Shown here: positions 1 to 15,000 of the stretch, piece after piece | Numbering within the stretch: position 1 is the first letter of the stretch | Layout of the letters: each line of letters opens with the position of its first letter | Translations under genes and position numbers: made by a program | NCBI GenBank assembly: GCA_963989385.1 | Contig: OZ022499.1 | Coordinates: 77,861,903-77,925,902, forward strand | Reading direction: 5' to 3' | DNA: 64,000 nucleotides | Source: Ctena decussata | Taxonomy: Eukaryota > Mollusca > Bivalvia > Lucinida > Lucinidae | The notes under the pieces: model-generated | The model's input: only the letters and a program-made list of their open reading frames with translations | What the model was told of the DNA's origin: nothing | The model's database searches: none

Positions 1-9
1 TTTTTTCAG

Positions 10-64
10 AAGAGCCTGGTCAACTACACATTGGCAACCCAGAAAATCCACCCATCACTATAAG
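10..64 (+). CDS. R1 exon B (linker, putative)
   Basis: A short exon at the window edge between a T-rich tract ending in AG (8-9) and a weak donor, gttcgt, at 65. It codes about 18 residues ending in PPITI. Joined to the next exon it reads PITISYFIDK, which matches KIRYTIDK across the same junction in R3. It is 55 nt where other separate B exons are 43 nt; the extra 12 nt keep the one-to-two phase. The weak donor and atypical length make this the least certain exon. Confidence 0.5.
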
Positions 65-3000
65 GTTCGTTCGGAGCTTTGTTTGGCAATAAACATTGTT
101 ATCATAAGACGTGGCATCTGAGAGTGTAATGAAGCCATGCATTAAAAGCGATAGTCCACTAGTGGATTAAATATGCAAAAAAGGTTGTAACGTTACGTGT
201 TTACGTCCATAAAAAGTCGTGTTTTCTAATTGCGAAATTGTGACGTTTTAGTGCAAAGTTTGCTAATAAAATGCAATTTTAATGTCATATGATAAATAGA
301 AGCTTGCATTTGTGCTTCTGTATTATTGAATTTATTAAACTTGTTGGTGAAAACCGATAAGATTCTCGGCGTAGCCTCACATCTTATCTTTTTCCCCAAC
401 TTGTTTAATAAATTGAATATACATGAGTGCTCATGTAAGATCTATGAAAAAAAACTGACCATAGACATTGGGAAATAGTTTCTTGACCTGTATCTAATGA
501 AAAAAAACAACAACCCTCTTTGACTTGCAAAGTTAATAGCCATACAGTATTAATCCTTATAAATGCCCCTGCTGTAATAAATACCCCTGCCTCTTTTCCT
601 AAAATAATGTTATATAAACTTGCGCGCGGGGCCACGTAGCCCAGTCGGTAGGGCACCTGACTTATAAGTCAGAGGTCCTGGGTTCGAAACCCGGTCTGGC
701 CGCACACTTTCGTTTCTCCTTCCACTGATTCAAGAAGGGCAGTTGTCAGTTACTGGCGAAAGTATGTGCACTTAGTACTGGTTAACCGCTTAGGAGGTCT
801 AAGCCTGCCCAGGAATAGTGTGGTTAGGTTAACTGACCATCCCGACATGACCTTAGCTGTTTACCGTGGACGTTAAGCAATAAATCAATCAAAATCAATT
901 ATATAAACTTGCATGAATTCCTGTTCGCTTCTCTGGATGGGGTTGCTCTTTGACATGGGGTATAATCTTAAAGGAAAGATTTTGCTCTTAGAGAAGCAAG
1001 AGTTGAACCCTACTGAAAAGGGACACAAAATAGTAGATCTGCTTCCTCTGCAAGTATATTCATTTGCCTTTATACTGTTTATTTATTAACTCTATAAGCA
1101 CCGAAAAGCAGACGACAAAATTTACATCTGCAAAAATTAAAAAAATGCCTTGTCCAAGACATTTCATATTGAGAATTCAAAGACTACAGGGCAAACACTG
1201 TAGATCTAGATGAGGCGGCTCATTATGAGCTGCCTCATCAGGATCTACACTTTTTGCAAATTTAGCTAATTTAATCACTGGGGCTTAAAGAGTTAAAGGT
1301 ATTTAGCAATGTAATGAAATAACTGTTTTTTGGGGTCCAGTTGTAAATGACATAAATAAAGGACTAGGTTTGGCATCAGGCTATACAGCAGCCTCAGGCT
1401 ATAACAGCAAACCTCAGACTTACACAGCAATCCCCAGACTTACAACTGAGCCCAAATTACTTGACCAATAAACTAGACCAATAACATAATGTTCATGTAC
1501 ATGTATATTCCAGCTACTTCATTGACAAGTATTCTGCGGGTTTCATTGTGGATTTAAGCCTTACTATCTGCATTCCTATTGGTGATGAGCTCGTCTGTTT
1601 CCCTGATGAGGGTATTGTATTGTTGGAGCAGCAAGACATACCAGCATGCAACTTGACGGCAATAATCAATGCTGCAAAAAGCAGTAAGTATGCACTGTTG
1701 TGTAATTAATATAATGATGTTTGTCTCGCCTGCGAAGCAGAGGTGTCGACGTTGTCGGCGTAAACTTTTGTCGAGTTTTTGCGTTTAGGTCATTCTCTAT
1801 GAAACTATAAGGGCTAGAGCCATGAAACTTGGGTCATGCATACATATTGTAATAGACTGTCCCTGACTTAATGAACCTAACCCGAAACAACTGGGGCTAT
1901 TTCTTTCATTCAGTCATTGGCTCGAAGTGATCACCCATACTGTTGATGAGCCGAAGAAACCCACAAAACATTCTCAACACGCAAAATGTGTAATCAACTT
2001 ATAACTGAAGAACATAGAAAGTTTGATCAGAACTCACCAGTGTATCTGAACCCATGCTCCCTGTGTAAAGTCACTGATATCTACTAAAACTCCTAAGAGG
2101 AACTGTCAATTTATTGAACTTGCAATTCTGCATGTGTATTCATCCTCAGACTTGCTCAGAAGCATCCTCATGTAACGCCAATGTTATGTAAAGTCACTTT
2201 AATTACCAACTTCCCAACATGGAAGTGTGGTTTTGAAACATCGGCAGCCATATTGTTTACTTATTTGGAGAGCCTGGTGACAGTGTAGACATATTTTCTG
2301 CCTTAGCTATATTTATCCTGTGTAATTTAACATGGTCTGAGTTTACTTGCACTATGGACTACCTCCAGCTTCAACCTTCGGTAGCGATAGTGTTTGTAAA
2401 CTTCTAAAAATAGTAATTTAATTGATTTGTTATGTCGTCGCAACTGGCGTCTGCAGTCCGGTACGCCTGGTCACCGGACTTTCAGCATTTAGAGCTAAAT
2501 GTCACGTCTCAGCCACTGAATGTGGTATCTAAATATTCTGTAGCTTTCAAGGAATCAAGTCTTTACCACATAATTCATTAACATAGTTTACATTTTAAGT
2601 ATTTTGAAACTGAAGCTGACTTCGGACGTGAGGGTGGCCTGGCATCCTGATTTCCAAATCGAGGCGCCTGGAATCCGGGCTGCTTTTGATTGGGTAATCG
2701 GGTCACTTGGCTTCCCCGGGCTGTGAGTCATTGGTCAGTTTCAATCATGTGGGCACAATAACGCACCTATAAATAAAAGTTTGTTGCAACGTTTTGAATC
2801 TTCGGATCACGTACAGGGCGGGACGGTTTACCTGTGACCAGTACTCGACGTCACGTCAGGTTCGGAAGGCGCCAATCTTCAAATTTGTCTGGCTGATTGC
2901 CTGGCTGTGTTTACCCAGCCTAGCTCTACTGTGATAAAGTAATTATAACCTACCGTGGGTTGGGACAAGCCCGGCCTTCTATTAAGCAATACCAAACCAG

Positions 3001-6000
3001 TTTAATGTACCTGTCCATTGCCAGGCATCCATGTCTGACATTCTTGGGAATGCTTTATGAACAACAGCATACTGAAGTTATTGTGCCCAACATGTACGTG
3101 CGGCGATAAAGTTATGCACCTTGATGTTTGAATGCCAGTCTACATGAACAAGTATAATTGAGAATTAGAAATGCAGTTCTACATTTACCTTATTTATGAA
3201 TAATTTAAGCTATATACTACTTTACTTTATAAACTTAAGTTGCCATCCTGACGTCCATTATTAGTTAAACTTTCTGTCTGTGATATTTTGTTGAACTTCA
3301 AATAACTTTGAATGCATGTTTGGTATGTCTGTTAATAAGAGTAAATGCACTGTTAATAAGAGTAAATGCAATGTTCACTGAGTATTTGTTTTAATTGTTA
3401 CTGAGATCCTGTATCACAGGCCGGGGTGAGTACAATATTGAGGAGTAGAGCTCAAAGCTATCATCAGTATTGAGTCTTGACCTACATTTTAGGGTTCACT
3501 GACTGCAGTATTTTTCGACTTTTCACGTTTAGGTCATTTTCTCAGAAACTAGAAGGGCTAGAGCCATGAAACTTGGTTCATGCATAGATCTCAAAGAGTA
3601 AAGCTATAAGTCATCAACAATAATGAGTCTTGACCTACATTTTACAGTTCACTGACTTTACAATTTTTTGTCGAGTTTTCATGTTTATCTCAGTTTCTCA
3701 TGAAGTATAAGGGCTAGAGTCATTAAACTTTGGTCATGCATACATCTGGAAGAGTTAAGCTCAAAACTTCCATAAATACTGAGTCTTGACCTACTTTTTT
3801 ACGTTTCACCATCTTTGTAAGTTTTGGTCAAGTTTTCACGTTTAGTTTCTCAGAAGTTATAATGGCTAGAGCCATGAAACTTGGGTCATGCATACATCTG
3901 GAAAAGTAAAGCTCGAATCCAACTTCGATACTGAGTCTTGACCTACTTTTCGGTCCCTGGAAACACCCCAAACCACCCCAAAGCATCCCAAACCACTTTC
4001 ATACCATCCCAAACCAGCCTCTCTGGATACAAACTATAACCCCATCCCCTCCCCCACCAAGACACCAACATCTCAGGTCAATTGGCGAGTATTATTCAAC
4101 CTATTGTTTCTCCCCCCCCCCCCTCCCCCCCCCCTCCCCCCCCTTCATTCTTTAATTAATGTGCCGCTGCGCGAGCTGTGGGATTATAGTTTGTATCCAG
4201 GGTGGCTGGTTTGGGGTGGTAAAAATGGTCCTCTTGTCATCTTCAACAGTTTCAAACATCTTCTCAGAAGCTACAGAAAAGATTGAATGCAAATGTCATA
4301 TGGAGCCTCTATGGATTTGGAAAGCGAAAGTTCCTTTAAATGTTCTTGGTCACAGAAGTGTATTGAAATGTAACTGGAATAGGTTAATATCTTCATACCA
4401 TACTTTTTAGCTCACCTGAGCCAGCGGCTCCGGGGGAGCTTATAGGATGGTAAGGCTCCGTCGTCGTCCGTCGGTCCGTCCGTCCGTCAACAATTTCAAA
4501 CGACTTCTCCTTTGAAACCGCTGGGCTGATTGTAACCAAATTTCATATAGAGCCTCCTGGGACCTTAGGAACAAAAAGTTGTTCAAACGGTCCTGGTCAC
4601 ATGACCAACATGGCCGCCATGCCCATATATGGTAAAAACCTGAAAAATCTTCTTCTCCAGAACCAATAGGCCGATGGCCTTGAAACTTGGTATGTAGCAT
4701 TGGGTACGCAAGTACTACCAAGATTGTTCAAATTATGACCTTGGGTTGACCTTGACCTTTTTTACGGTAAGGTCAAATTTGCTTCCTTATGCTTTTATAT
4801 GGCAACATGCTACAACATAAGATATCTTGGAAACTGTTGAAGATTTTGGGCTAAAAATTGGTATCTATAGTCATCTTAATGACTACATGAAGATTTACGA
4901 GTATAAGAGGTCAAGTTCATTCTTTGACCTTTGACCCTGAACTCTTATATTTTGACAAGTTCTAACAATCTTTTCAAAAGCCACTTAGCCAATTGAAACC
5001 AAATTTCATATAGAGCCTGCAGGGGTTGAGGGAACAAAAATTTATTCATACCGTTTAGGTCACATGACCAACATGGCCGCTATGCCCATATATGGTAAAA
5101 ACCTTTAAAAATCTTCTTCTCCAGAACCAGTTGACCGATGGCCTTAAGTTTTGATATGTAGCATTGGGTACTTGAGTACTATCAAGATTGTTCAAATTAT
5201 GACCTTGGTATGTAGCATTGGGTACGCAAGTACTATCAAGATTGTTCAAATTATGACCTTGTGTTGACCTTGACCTTTTATACGGCAAGGTCAAATTTAA
5301 GAAAATGCTAGAACATGAGATTTCATGATAAGTTTTGAAGATTTTTTGCCTAAAAATTGGTATGTACAGTCATCTTAATGAGTACATGAAGGTTTGTGAG
5401 TACAAGAGGTCAAGGTCATTCTTTGACCTTTGACCCAGAACTCTCATATTTTGACAATTTCAAACAATCTCCTCAAAAACCACTTGGCCAATTGTGATCA
5501 AATTTAATATAGAGCCTCCAGGGGTTGAGGGAATGAAAAACATTTCTAACGGTCATGGTCACATGACCAACATGGCCACTATGCCCATATATGGTAAAAA
5601 CCTTTAAAAACCTTCTTCTCCAGAACCAATTAACCGATGGCCTTGAGACTTGGTATGTAGCATTGGGTACTTGAGTACTATCAAGATTGTTCAAATTATG
5701 ACCTTGTGTTGACCGTGACCTTTTTAACGGCAAGGTCAAATATGGGAAAATCCTAGAACATGAGATTTCATGGAAAGTTTTGAGGATTTTGGCCTAAAAA
5801 TTGGTATATACAGATGTCTTAATGAGGTCATGAAGAATTATGAGTACAAGAGGTCAAGGTCATTTCTTGACCTTTGATCCATATTGCTCATAGTTTGACA
5901 TTCATAACCATTTCCTCAAAAGTCAAAGGGCCAATTGTAAACACATTTCATATAGAGCCTCCAGGGGTTGATTGAATAAAATTTGTTCAAACAGTCGAGG

Positions 6001-9000
6001 TCGCATGACCAACATGGCCGCCATTACCACTTATGGTATAAATCTTTAATATGTTTCTTCTCCAGAACCAATACACCTATGGCCTTGAAACTTGGTAAGT
6101 AGCATGGAGTACTACAGTACCACCAAGAGTGTTCAAATGGTGACCTTGGGTTTACTCTGACCTTTTTGGCGGCATGGTCAAATATGGGAAAATGCTAGAA
6201 CATAAGATTTCATGGAAAGTTTTGAAGATTTTGGCCTAAAAATGGTATATATGGTTGTCTTGATGAGTACATGAAGATTTATGAGTACAAGCGGTCATGG
6301 GCATTCTTGACTTTTGACCCAAGACTCATATTTTGACATTTCAGACATGATAAGATAAAGCCACCTTGCCAATTGCCCAGGTGAGCGATTCAGGGCCTCA
6401 TGGCCCTCTTGTTTCAGTTCTAAGATGGGGCTTTCCTTTCCAAAACCATATCGAATAATCTAGATCCATCTTATCAGACTGATCAAGATTTTATGAGTTG
6501 TTTTCGACAGGAGAATCCTGTCATATAACAAAATCATACAGTATTCCGGTCAGGCCACTTACTTTGATTTCCCTTTCTGCTGATTCAAGAAGGGCAGTTG
6601 TCAGTTACTGGCGAAAGTATGTGCACTTAGTACTGGTTAACTGCTTAGGAGGTCTAAGCCTGCCCAGGAATAGTGTGGTTAGGTTAACTGACCATCCCGA
6701 CATGACCATAGCTGTTTACCATGGAGGTTAAACAATAGCACAACACACAATATTAATTAAGGCATTTTTGGTCATTCTAAAGGAGGATAAACCCCATCTC
6801 ATAGCTGAATTATCACGGTAGAATAAAGCATTTCTTGGTTCTTGTAGATTTCTCTCTGACTGAATATGTCTTGGAGAAAGGTGGAGACATTGGTTCCCAG
6901 CTGTCTGAGGCAGGATTGGAGGGTGTCATCAAGGCAACAGGACTTGGGTCCTTCCTGAATGACAAGCGATGTGACAGAAAGAAAGCCCCCTACAGTCCTA
7001 ATGTCCTCAACTGGAATAACAGTATGTCAGAAATAGCAATTTGAAACACTATGAAAGTAGGAACATGCATAACCAGTATGATATAGGACTTGTCTGTGTG
7101 TGGTGAATTTAAAACTTCATGAACAGGGGCCGTATTTATAAAACAACTTAAGTCGTTGCTATGCTGTTGCTAAGGCTAAATTTCTATGAAGGAGATTCCT
7201 TACAACTATGAAATTTGCTCTGGAGGAACAGTCAGAAAAAGACTTTTCCTCCAGAGCGACGTGGACGTTAAGCATCAAACCAATCAATCAATCAATCCTC
7301 CAGAGTGAATTTCATAGTTGTAGTTGTACAAGTCATATCATGGAACGTTCTATGAATGTTTAAGCTAAAATGTAGATTTTGATCTGAATGGTTTTATTCA
7401 GACTTGTGCACAGGTATAAGTTATTTTTCAGATACATTTAAAATAAGATTTAAATTGTTGACCTACTACCCCAAGAAGGGCTGAGTTGTTAATTTTTGAG
7501 TTATATTGATTACAAGCTCACATACTTCTACTCAGTTATTTCTTTGTTTGCTTGTTAACTAAAGCTGAAAATGCAATAGAGCTTTTTCATTTTCACTTGC
7601 AAACTTCTCCATCATTCAATGATGTCTAAAAATTTCCAGCTGTTGTACAAAAGTTAAGTGCACAGTGTGCTAATGGTCTAATATTTTATTATTATTCCCT
7701 TTTTGTTTTCAGGATGTCACCTTAGTTTTGTTGACCTACCACCTCTTCCTGAGATGGTATCATGTCATATACCAGAGCATTGTACCGGCATATATTGCTG
7801 TGTGGATATACCAAAGCTAAGGCTGTCCATTGAGGCATACTTGGACATTGACCTCTGCACTTACAGGGTGGCAGGAGGAATTGAAAAAGAAACCTTTGAC
7901 CAAACAATGTTTGAATATGAATGGGGTAAGTGTATATGGATCTGTTTATAGAATAAACTTTTATAGTGAGTTCATTTGGTTTCTGCAGTCAACCCTTTTA
8001 AAATACGTCATTTCATGGCCTCTGCATTTTGGGTCAATTGGTAGTTATTTTATTTTAGGTGATTATTTTACATTGAAAACATTTTGAAAAAAAAAGAAAG
8101 AAAGACAGTTCTAGCAAAATTCCAGGTGAAATTAACCGCAATTGGTGAGAAAAAGTGTCAGTTTGGTAACTGGTTTACTATATTTTTGCCATATCTAGAG
8201 TACAGTGTTGTAAGATTTCCATTCAGGGCCGATTTGTTCAACACTGACAGCATTGTTAGTTAATGAGACATTCTATTTTCAAACATACACAAAAACACTG
8301 CAGTTTTTGCGGAAAAAATGTGAGGAGCTTTTGCACTGCAAAAGTAGTGCAAAAACTCCTCACATTTTGTCCGCAAAAAATATAAGCATACTTGATTTTA
8401 TGTGTACCAGAAGACTTAATATGTCCTTGACTAACATCTTGATTAAGCTAACCATGCTTTGAACAACTGGGCCCAGATTTCTAACATACAGACAAGGCTG
8501 CCATTTCAGCTGACGTCCACAGTCCTCATGAAACACTGACCATTTGACATGTCTGGTAAACATTCATTCAGTCCGGTAATTTCAAGTACATTTTAATCCT
8601 ATTACCAAAATTGGGTCCCATAAATTCTCCCAGACTCTGCATTCATCTGATATCTTGTAAATGGCTAATTTTGTATTGCTATATAACTGCTAGAGTACTA
8701 ATGCTTCTTTTTTTGTGCAGGAAAACCTGAAAGTGTTTCCATCCTGGGACTGTTGGATTTTAAGTAAGTACATTTAGAGAGGTGGGAGGGGACATACATC
8801 TGGCTTTGTCATTTAGACAAGCTCATTAATGAAGGTAGTTATTCAGGGAAGGCCGCTCATAGCAGATTCTTTTGCTTAAGAGTAGACCCCTTTTTGGAAG
8901 GTTTTTGACTCCCAGGGAAGCAAATAAACTTCTTAATGCATAAAATAAATACATTCAGAGTTAAGCTAATTGTTAAAACTGTGCTTGTAGCTTGTTTATG

Positions 9001-12000
9001 GGTAAATTTAAGATTAGTCAGGTTCCATGAATTTCCGTCTTTGTTCCACAAAATTGGAGACTATTTGAGCCACGACATGACAAAACCAAGAAAGTGGCAT
9101 GTGCTCTTAGCGAAGAATCAGATGAGCCTGGGCATTTGCCCAGTCTAATCTGAGTCTTTGTTGTCAGCATGAATGTAGCTTAGACTCTTAGCTACCTTTT
9201 TAAGCGCACTGCTAAGACTCTGATCAGTCCTGGAAGGATGCCAGGCTGATATAAGTCTTTGTGTGGTGCTCCTGCAACTTAGTTGGTTACGTTATGTTGT
9301 GGCTCATTTGGTTCAGTTTAAATCATTGAGAAAGACCGCCATGAACTGTTGAGTGTTCTAGCAGGTCAAGGCCATTGTTTAGGCTATTCCCTTATTAAAG
9401 TATTTTTTCTCCAAGAAAAAAAAAACAATGGATGAACCACCTGAGCCTATCAGCATGTCGTTATGATCGACAGTTTATGGTTAGTAGAATACAGAGTTGC
9501 AAGAGATTGAATTTTTTCAGTGCTGTTCAAGGTATTTATTAAAGCTCTCTCACAGAGTGCAAATACTTTCCTGTAAGCACAACCCCCACTGGATTCATTT
9601 ATCAGGAAAACAAATAGTGTCCCACAAAATTTATTTGAGACTCATTATGTGACTTCCGACAATGTGGCATTGGTGACAAGCAAAGTCTCTGATCAGACTG
9701 CACATAAGTGCAGTCTGATCATAGCCTTTGCTTGTTGCATCAGCCATCTATGGAAGTGACCCAAGCCATAGAGCCAACAGTGAAGTCTCTAATTACCCTG
9801 TATAATTGAGAAAGATGATCTGAATATCACATGACAAAATTGCTACATTATTGGCAGTCACATGACATAGCTCAGTTATTTTAAATCTACAGATTCTCCA
9901 TCAAGAAGCCCCCCAATGAGAAGATCTTTGTGATTGACCTTGATGTTGGAGCCTGTTTTGATAATGATGGCTCCTGTTTGATTGAGGTACCACTGATGAA
10001 AGGATCAGAAGTTCCACAACCTGGTTGTGATATGTCGGCAACAATCAATTTTAAAGGTATTTTTGTTATCTCACCTACTACCAGCATAAAGATTTTTTAT
10101 TGCCAACGTTTGTGGCAGTGTCTACTGAATGACCCTAAATATTCGGACAGAAAGGTCTGAGCAGACATTGTAGACCCAGATCAAACTGAAGGAGCAGTTT
10201 GATGAGAGTCTACAGTGTTTGCCATTCACTAAGCATCATTTGGATGCATTAACGGGTGTAAGATTCACTTTCTAAGAAGCTTTTAACAATAATTGTGCGA
10301 CTTTCGGGTGTCCGAACTGTTAGGGTCATTTCGGTAATATTTAAACAATGGAACTAATTACTGTTATTATTCTGAAAGAGTAATTTGCTGCTTTTACTAT
10401 CCATTGTTGTTGTGAAAAATTCCTGGCAGAATAGCAAACAGTGCAGATCCTGATCAGTCTGATCTGGATCCATGCTATTTTTCCAGGCTTTTCTGTCCCT
10501 GTCATGATGATATTTGTCTTGCCTGGGACTAGCCAAAGTGACACATTTGTATTACCTTTCAGGTGTCGTCGTTGCTGTCAGCATCGGCAGTGCAAACTTT
10601 TGTCGAGTTTTCAGATTTAGCTCTGTTTTGTGACAATGTGCTGACTAGTGAGACACAGCAGTTGACGGAATTCTTTTTTCTAATTTCAGAATTTTCTCTG
10701 AGTACTATGTTGTCAAACAATGGATTGACTGGTATCACCTCCGAGAGTGACATTTGGGGTGAAGTACTTGATTTTGTCTCTGAAACTCTCGGATTGAAGA
10801 AATACTACCTGGATAGACCCTGTGAGCAGACTCTTGCAACGTATTATCCTCCTACTGGGGATAATCACTGGAAAGATGGTAAGTGATAGATGGGCAGTGG
10901 TGTTTATGGGCACTGATAAAAGATAATTAAAGAATAAATTTTCATGCAGTCATTTCTCTCTATAATGTTTTTCAGTATCACTGAAAAATTCTGTATAACA
11001 GTTTAAATCATGCCAGAGATTTTTATTCTGAATTTAGCTAGGTTATTTAGATTCATTTCAGCTGAAATGTAAAATCTTTGAGAATGAATGCTGTTGTTTC
11101 CACTGTACTTCTTTGCAACGAACATGTTACAGCCCATCATCAGAACTGCTTTGATAGGCAGTTCTAATGAATCCACTGTAATTTTGTTGTCATGGAAAAA
11201 TATTGCCACTGCTTGATGTTCCTTTATGTGTTGGTAAAAAGGGTGTACTTTGCTAGATAAAGGAATTGATTGATTGATCACAATTCTAGGAAAATTTTTG
11301 TTTATTCTTATGTATGTTGTGATTCCTCATAAAAGCCACGTCACAAAAAATGACTGCTTCACCAAGGTGGTTCTGATTAGGAGTCACAACATACAATGTA
11401 CTTTTATATGGAAAGTAAAGAAAATGATGGAGCTTTGATATCTCCTTATCTCTAAGTCTTTACATATACGAATTGATTGGGATTAAAATCATTTTATATC
11501 TTACCAAGTAATGTGCTGCTACTCTAGTCTATGTGTTATTAATGCATAATATTTCAGAATGTGGAAAATTCCTGTCGTCGCTGCCAAAACTACCTGATAT
11601 TGCTGTCGGTGCCTTGAAAGACAGCTGTACAGCCGTTGATTGCTGTGTTGATGTTTCGTGGCTAAGAAAGACACTACAGATGGGATTCAACATTGACTTC
11701 TGTGATTTCTCAATTTCTGGCAATTTAGAAAAGCTTGCATTTAGAATCAATGTGATAGACTTTGAGTACAGTAAGTATTATGATAGCACCTTTGATACTG
11801 ACTAGATGTTGGAACAGAAGTGGCTGATCAAACATTGTAGACTATGATCAGACTGCTCTACAAGACCATTCTGCTTGCAGTTTTTGTCTCGCCTGTTACT
11901 AGCAGAAGTGAGACATATGTATAATTTTTCTAGTATCATAGACTCATCGGTGACATAAACTTTGTCCATTTTTCATGTTTAGCTCTTTCATGTGACTATT

Positions 12001-15000
12001 CACTGACAGGTCAGACAGTGAGTATTTGGTTTAGCTCTTTAGCCCCTCTTACCCCTCTCAATTTGTTGCTGATCACTTTTCCAGAGGTCCAGAGAAAGCC
12101 GAGTTTGTAGGATAATTATATGATTATTTCTGTTCAGTCTCAGTAAAAACGTAAATTGCGAACGCTCATAGCACCTCAGCAAAATTGTAAATATCGAACC
12201 CTCATCACACAGCCTCATCAAGTCTTTTATAATTGAGAGTCATGACATTCGTTTTGGTTAGAAATAAGAGAACTTATCCTAGAACCCCATGCTGCTCACA
12301 GTGCTCCAGTTAAGAAGGGGTACAGGGATATTTTGTGGATGATTTTCCTTGTTTTTCATTAAAAAGATATGTTGTGACCCCTCATTAAAACAGTGTCGCA
12401 GAGACGGTTCCAATGAGGGGCCACAACATATTTCTTCACTGAGAAATAAGAAAAATTATCTCTGAATTGTCCATTCTTATCTGAAGCTCTGCTGAGTACC
12501 TACATCTGGACCAATGTAACTTATATGTATTTCAGATGTTCCAAGAGAAGAGACAATACAGGAACTGCTCAAAATAAGGTGAGTGACTGTTTTGGTTTGA
12601 AATTACAGGGCTGCCATGATCAGAGTGAACTTACTGCTAGGTTGTTTTTGTAGCAAAACTGGGCCCCCTTGTTCAAAACTATCAACGCCGTTAGTTAACG
12701 TTTTGTTAAAATTTCAAATGTTAATATCTCAAATACTCCAACATTTTTGTTGAAAAAAATGTGACAAGCTTTTGCAGCTCGTTAGGCTAACGATGCCTTG
12801 AACAACTGGGCCCAGAAGTATACATAAGGACTTGACAGCAATACAGGGCAAGTGACAGTGCTGTGATTTCCTTAAAGAGTGGGGTGATTTCAGTTGCATT
12901 GGGAGGCAGGGGACTAGAGCAGGGCACTGACTCAGAGGTTGTCCTCATGTGCAAGGTATTTAGCAGGACTCATAGATCCTGCAGTTCAACAGGCTGGTGG
13001 GACTGTGGTTAGAAATGACTAGTGCCTTACACTTAAGTTGAACAGAGTTTCATTTAAGGCTGTATTTGATACTAATTCTGAAATAATTTGCATATGTTGA
13101 TGTAAAGGGATACACCTTAAAGGGAAGCAATTCTGCCATTTTGATTTTGGCCTCCCTTTTCAATAGGGTCAACCCTTAAAGGAAAGAATTTGCTCCTCTA
13201 GGAGCAAATTCTTTCCTTTAATGGTAGACCCCATTTAAGAAGGGTTTGATTGTCCAGGGAAGAAAACAGGAAGTTGCAAAAGTTGTCAGCCTTTGTAAAA
13301 ATGGCAGAAAACATGGCAGTGTACCCATTCATCTGGAATCTCAATAAAAACTTTTTTATGGCCACTTATTTCTGAGACAGTTCCAGTGAGGGTCCACAAC
13401 TTAGGTTTTAAGGAGACTTGCGTAAATTGTCATACATTTTGGCTGTTAACACGATTAAAAAGTCTGGTAATTAAAGATGAAATACACTTGTTAATACTGA
13501 TTGCATGATTTAGTTTTAAAAAATTTGATGAAATTACATACATGTATATTTACATATAGCATATACATATTTGCATACATACATAAGCCATAGGATTGGA
13601 CTTTAGGCTGGGTCTATATCAGTCCTTTCCTCTTAGGCTAGGCCTATAATTGCATTTGCAGTACAGTCAACCCTCTTTATAAAGGCACTCACTACAACAG
13701 CAAAATTCTTTTTTATGTCATTTTGATTTGCATGGAATGGCTAAATTGTTCTAAATATGCATTCTTTACAACAGCAAATTCAGTTTAACGTCAAAATTTT
13801 TGGGAACAAATGCTGTCGTTGTAAAGAGGGTCCACTGTTTTCTTAAGAAGAGAGCCATATAGACATTGTTTAATTTTTAGTCCTATGGCCCAAAAAGTAT
13901 GTATGTATTTACATGTATATGGAAATAAACTAAACTTCTGATAACTGTTTATTACTAGATACACCATTGACAAGGCAGCAAAAGACTTTATTGTTGATCT
14001 GAGTATTGCTGTATGTATGGAGTCTGCTGGTCCATGCCAGTTTGAAATGGAGATTTTCAACAAAATGCTTATTCCTATCCCAATATGTAACACAAACATG
14101 GGATACAAAATAGATCGTAAGTATATGAGCCACGACACAGCAAGACCAACAAAGTGGCATGTGCGCCCAGCAAAGACTCAGATCAGCCTGGGCATCTGCC
14201 CAATCTGATCAGAGTCTTTGCTTGTGCTTAAAGGGTAGCTAAGGGTTTAAGCTAGCTTCATGCACACAGCAAAGACTCTGATCAGACTGGGTAGATGCCC
14301 AGGCTGATCTGAGTCTTTGCTACGCGCACATGCCACTTTGTTGCTTAGGTGGTGTCGCGGCACATATGAAGATTTTTTAGCTGTGGTTTTTAAGTCAGTC
14401 TAGCTGGACTGTATGAAGATCATTTGTGCACATATGGTTTGAATGGTAGTTATTAGAAAGATGGGGAAGTTTGAGACCTTAACTTATTCCATTCGGGAAA
14501 CCCCTTTAGGGGTATCTGAGCAAACAGTTTGGATCCAGATCAGGCCCCACATTTGTGGGGCCTGATCTAAGATCCAAACTGTTTGCTGCCTACACATCAT
14601 TTCTACAAGAGTTAGTTAGACCAATATTGTCAAAATCTTTTTGATTTTTTGATGCAGACGACAATTTCAGCAGACGACAAAAAATACCCAGAACGCAATG
14701 GGTTAAGGTATATCATACACCATGTTTTCCATTACTTTCACAAAGGGACAAAACTTGTGACTTCCTGCTTGCTTCCCTGGATGAAGAATCCCTTCTTTCT
14801 TTCTTTCTTTCTCTTTCTTCCATTTACGCCTTAACCCCCGAAGGGGACACAGACGGTGTACTTTGTACACTCCAGTGTTGCAGGATGAAAGCCTACGTAT
14901 AGCCATGTAGCTATAGTAGGGATCTTTAACCTGCACAGGGGATGACTCTCCCTGCACAGGGGGCCTCCATTTAACGTCCTGATCCGAAGGACGGCACACT

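Noticed and set aside
631..705. tRNA gene with clear box A and box B
   Set aside because: The anticodon loop is malformed and the sequence continues into a SINE body with target duplication; the same head recurs at 22446.
4112..4145. Proline-rich reading frame from a C-run
   Set aside because: It is a simple C-run between repeats; no splice sites or conserved continuation.
13791..14138. 115-residue minus-strand ORF
   Set aside because: It is antisense to R3 exon C and runs into a MITE; no recognisable domain.
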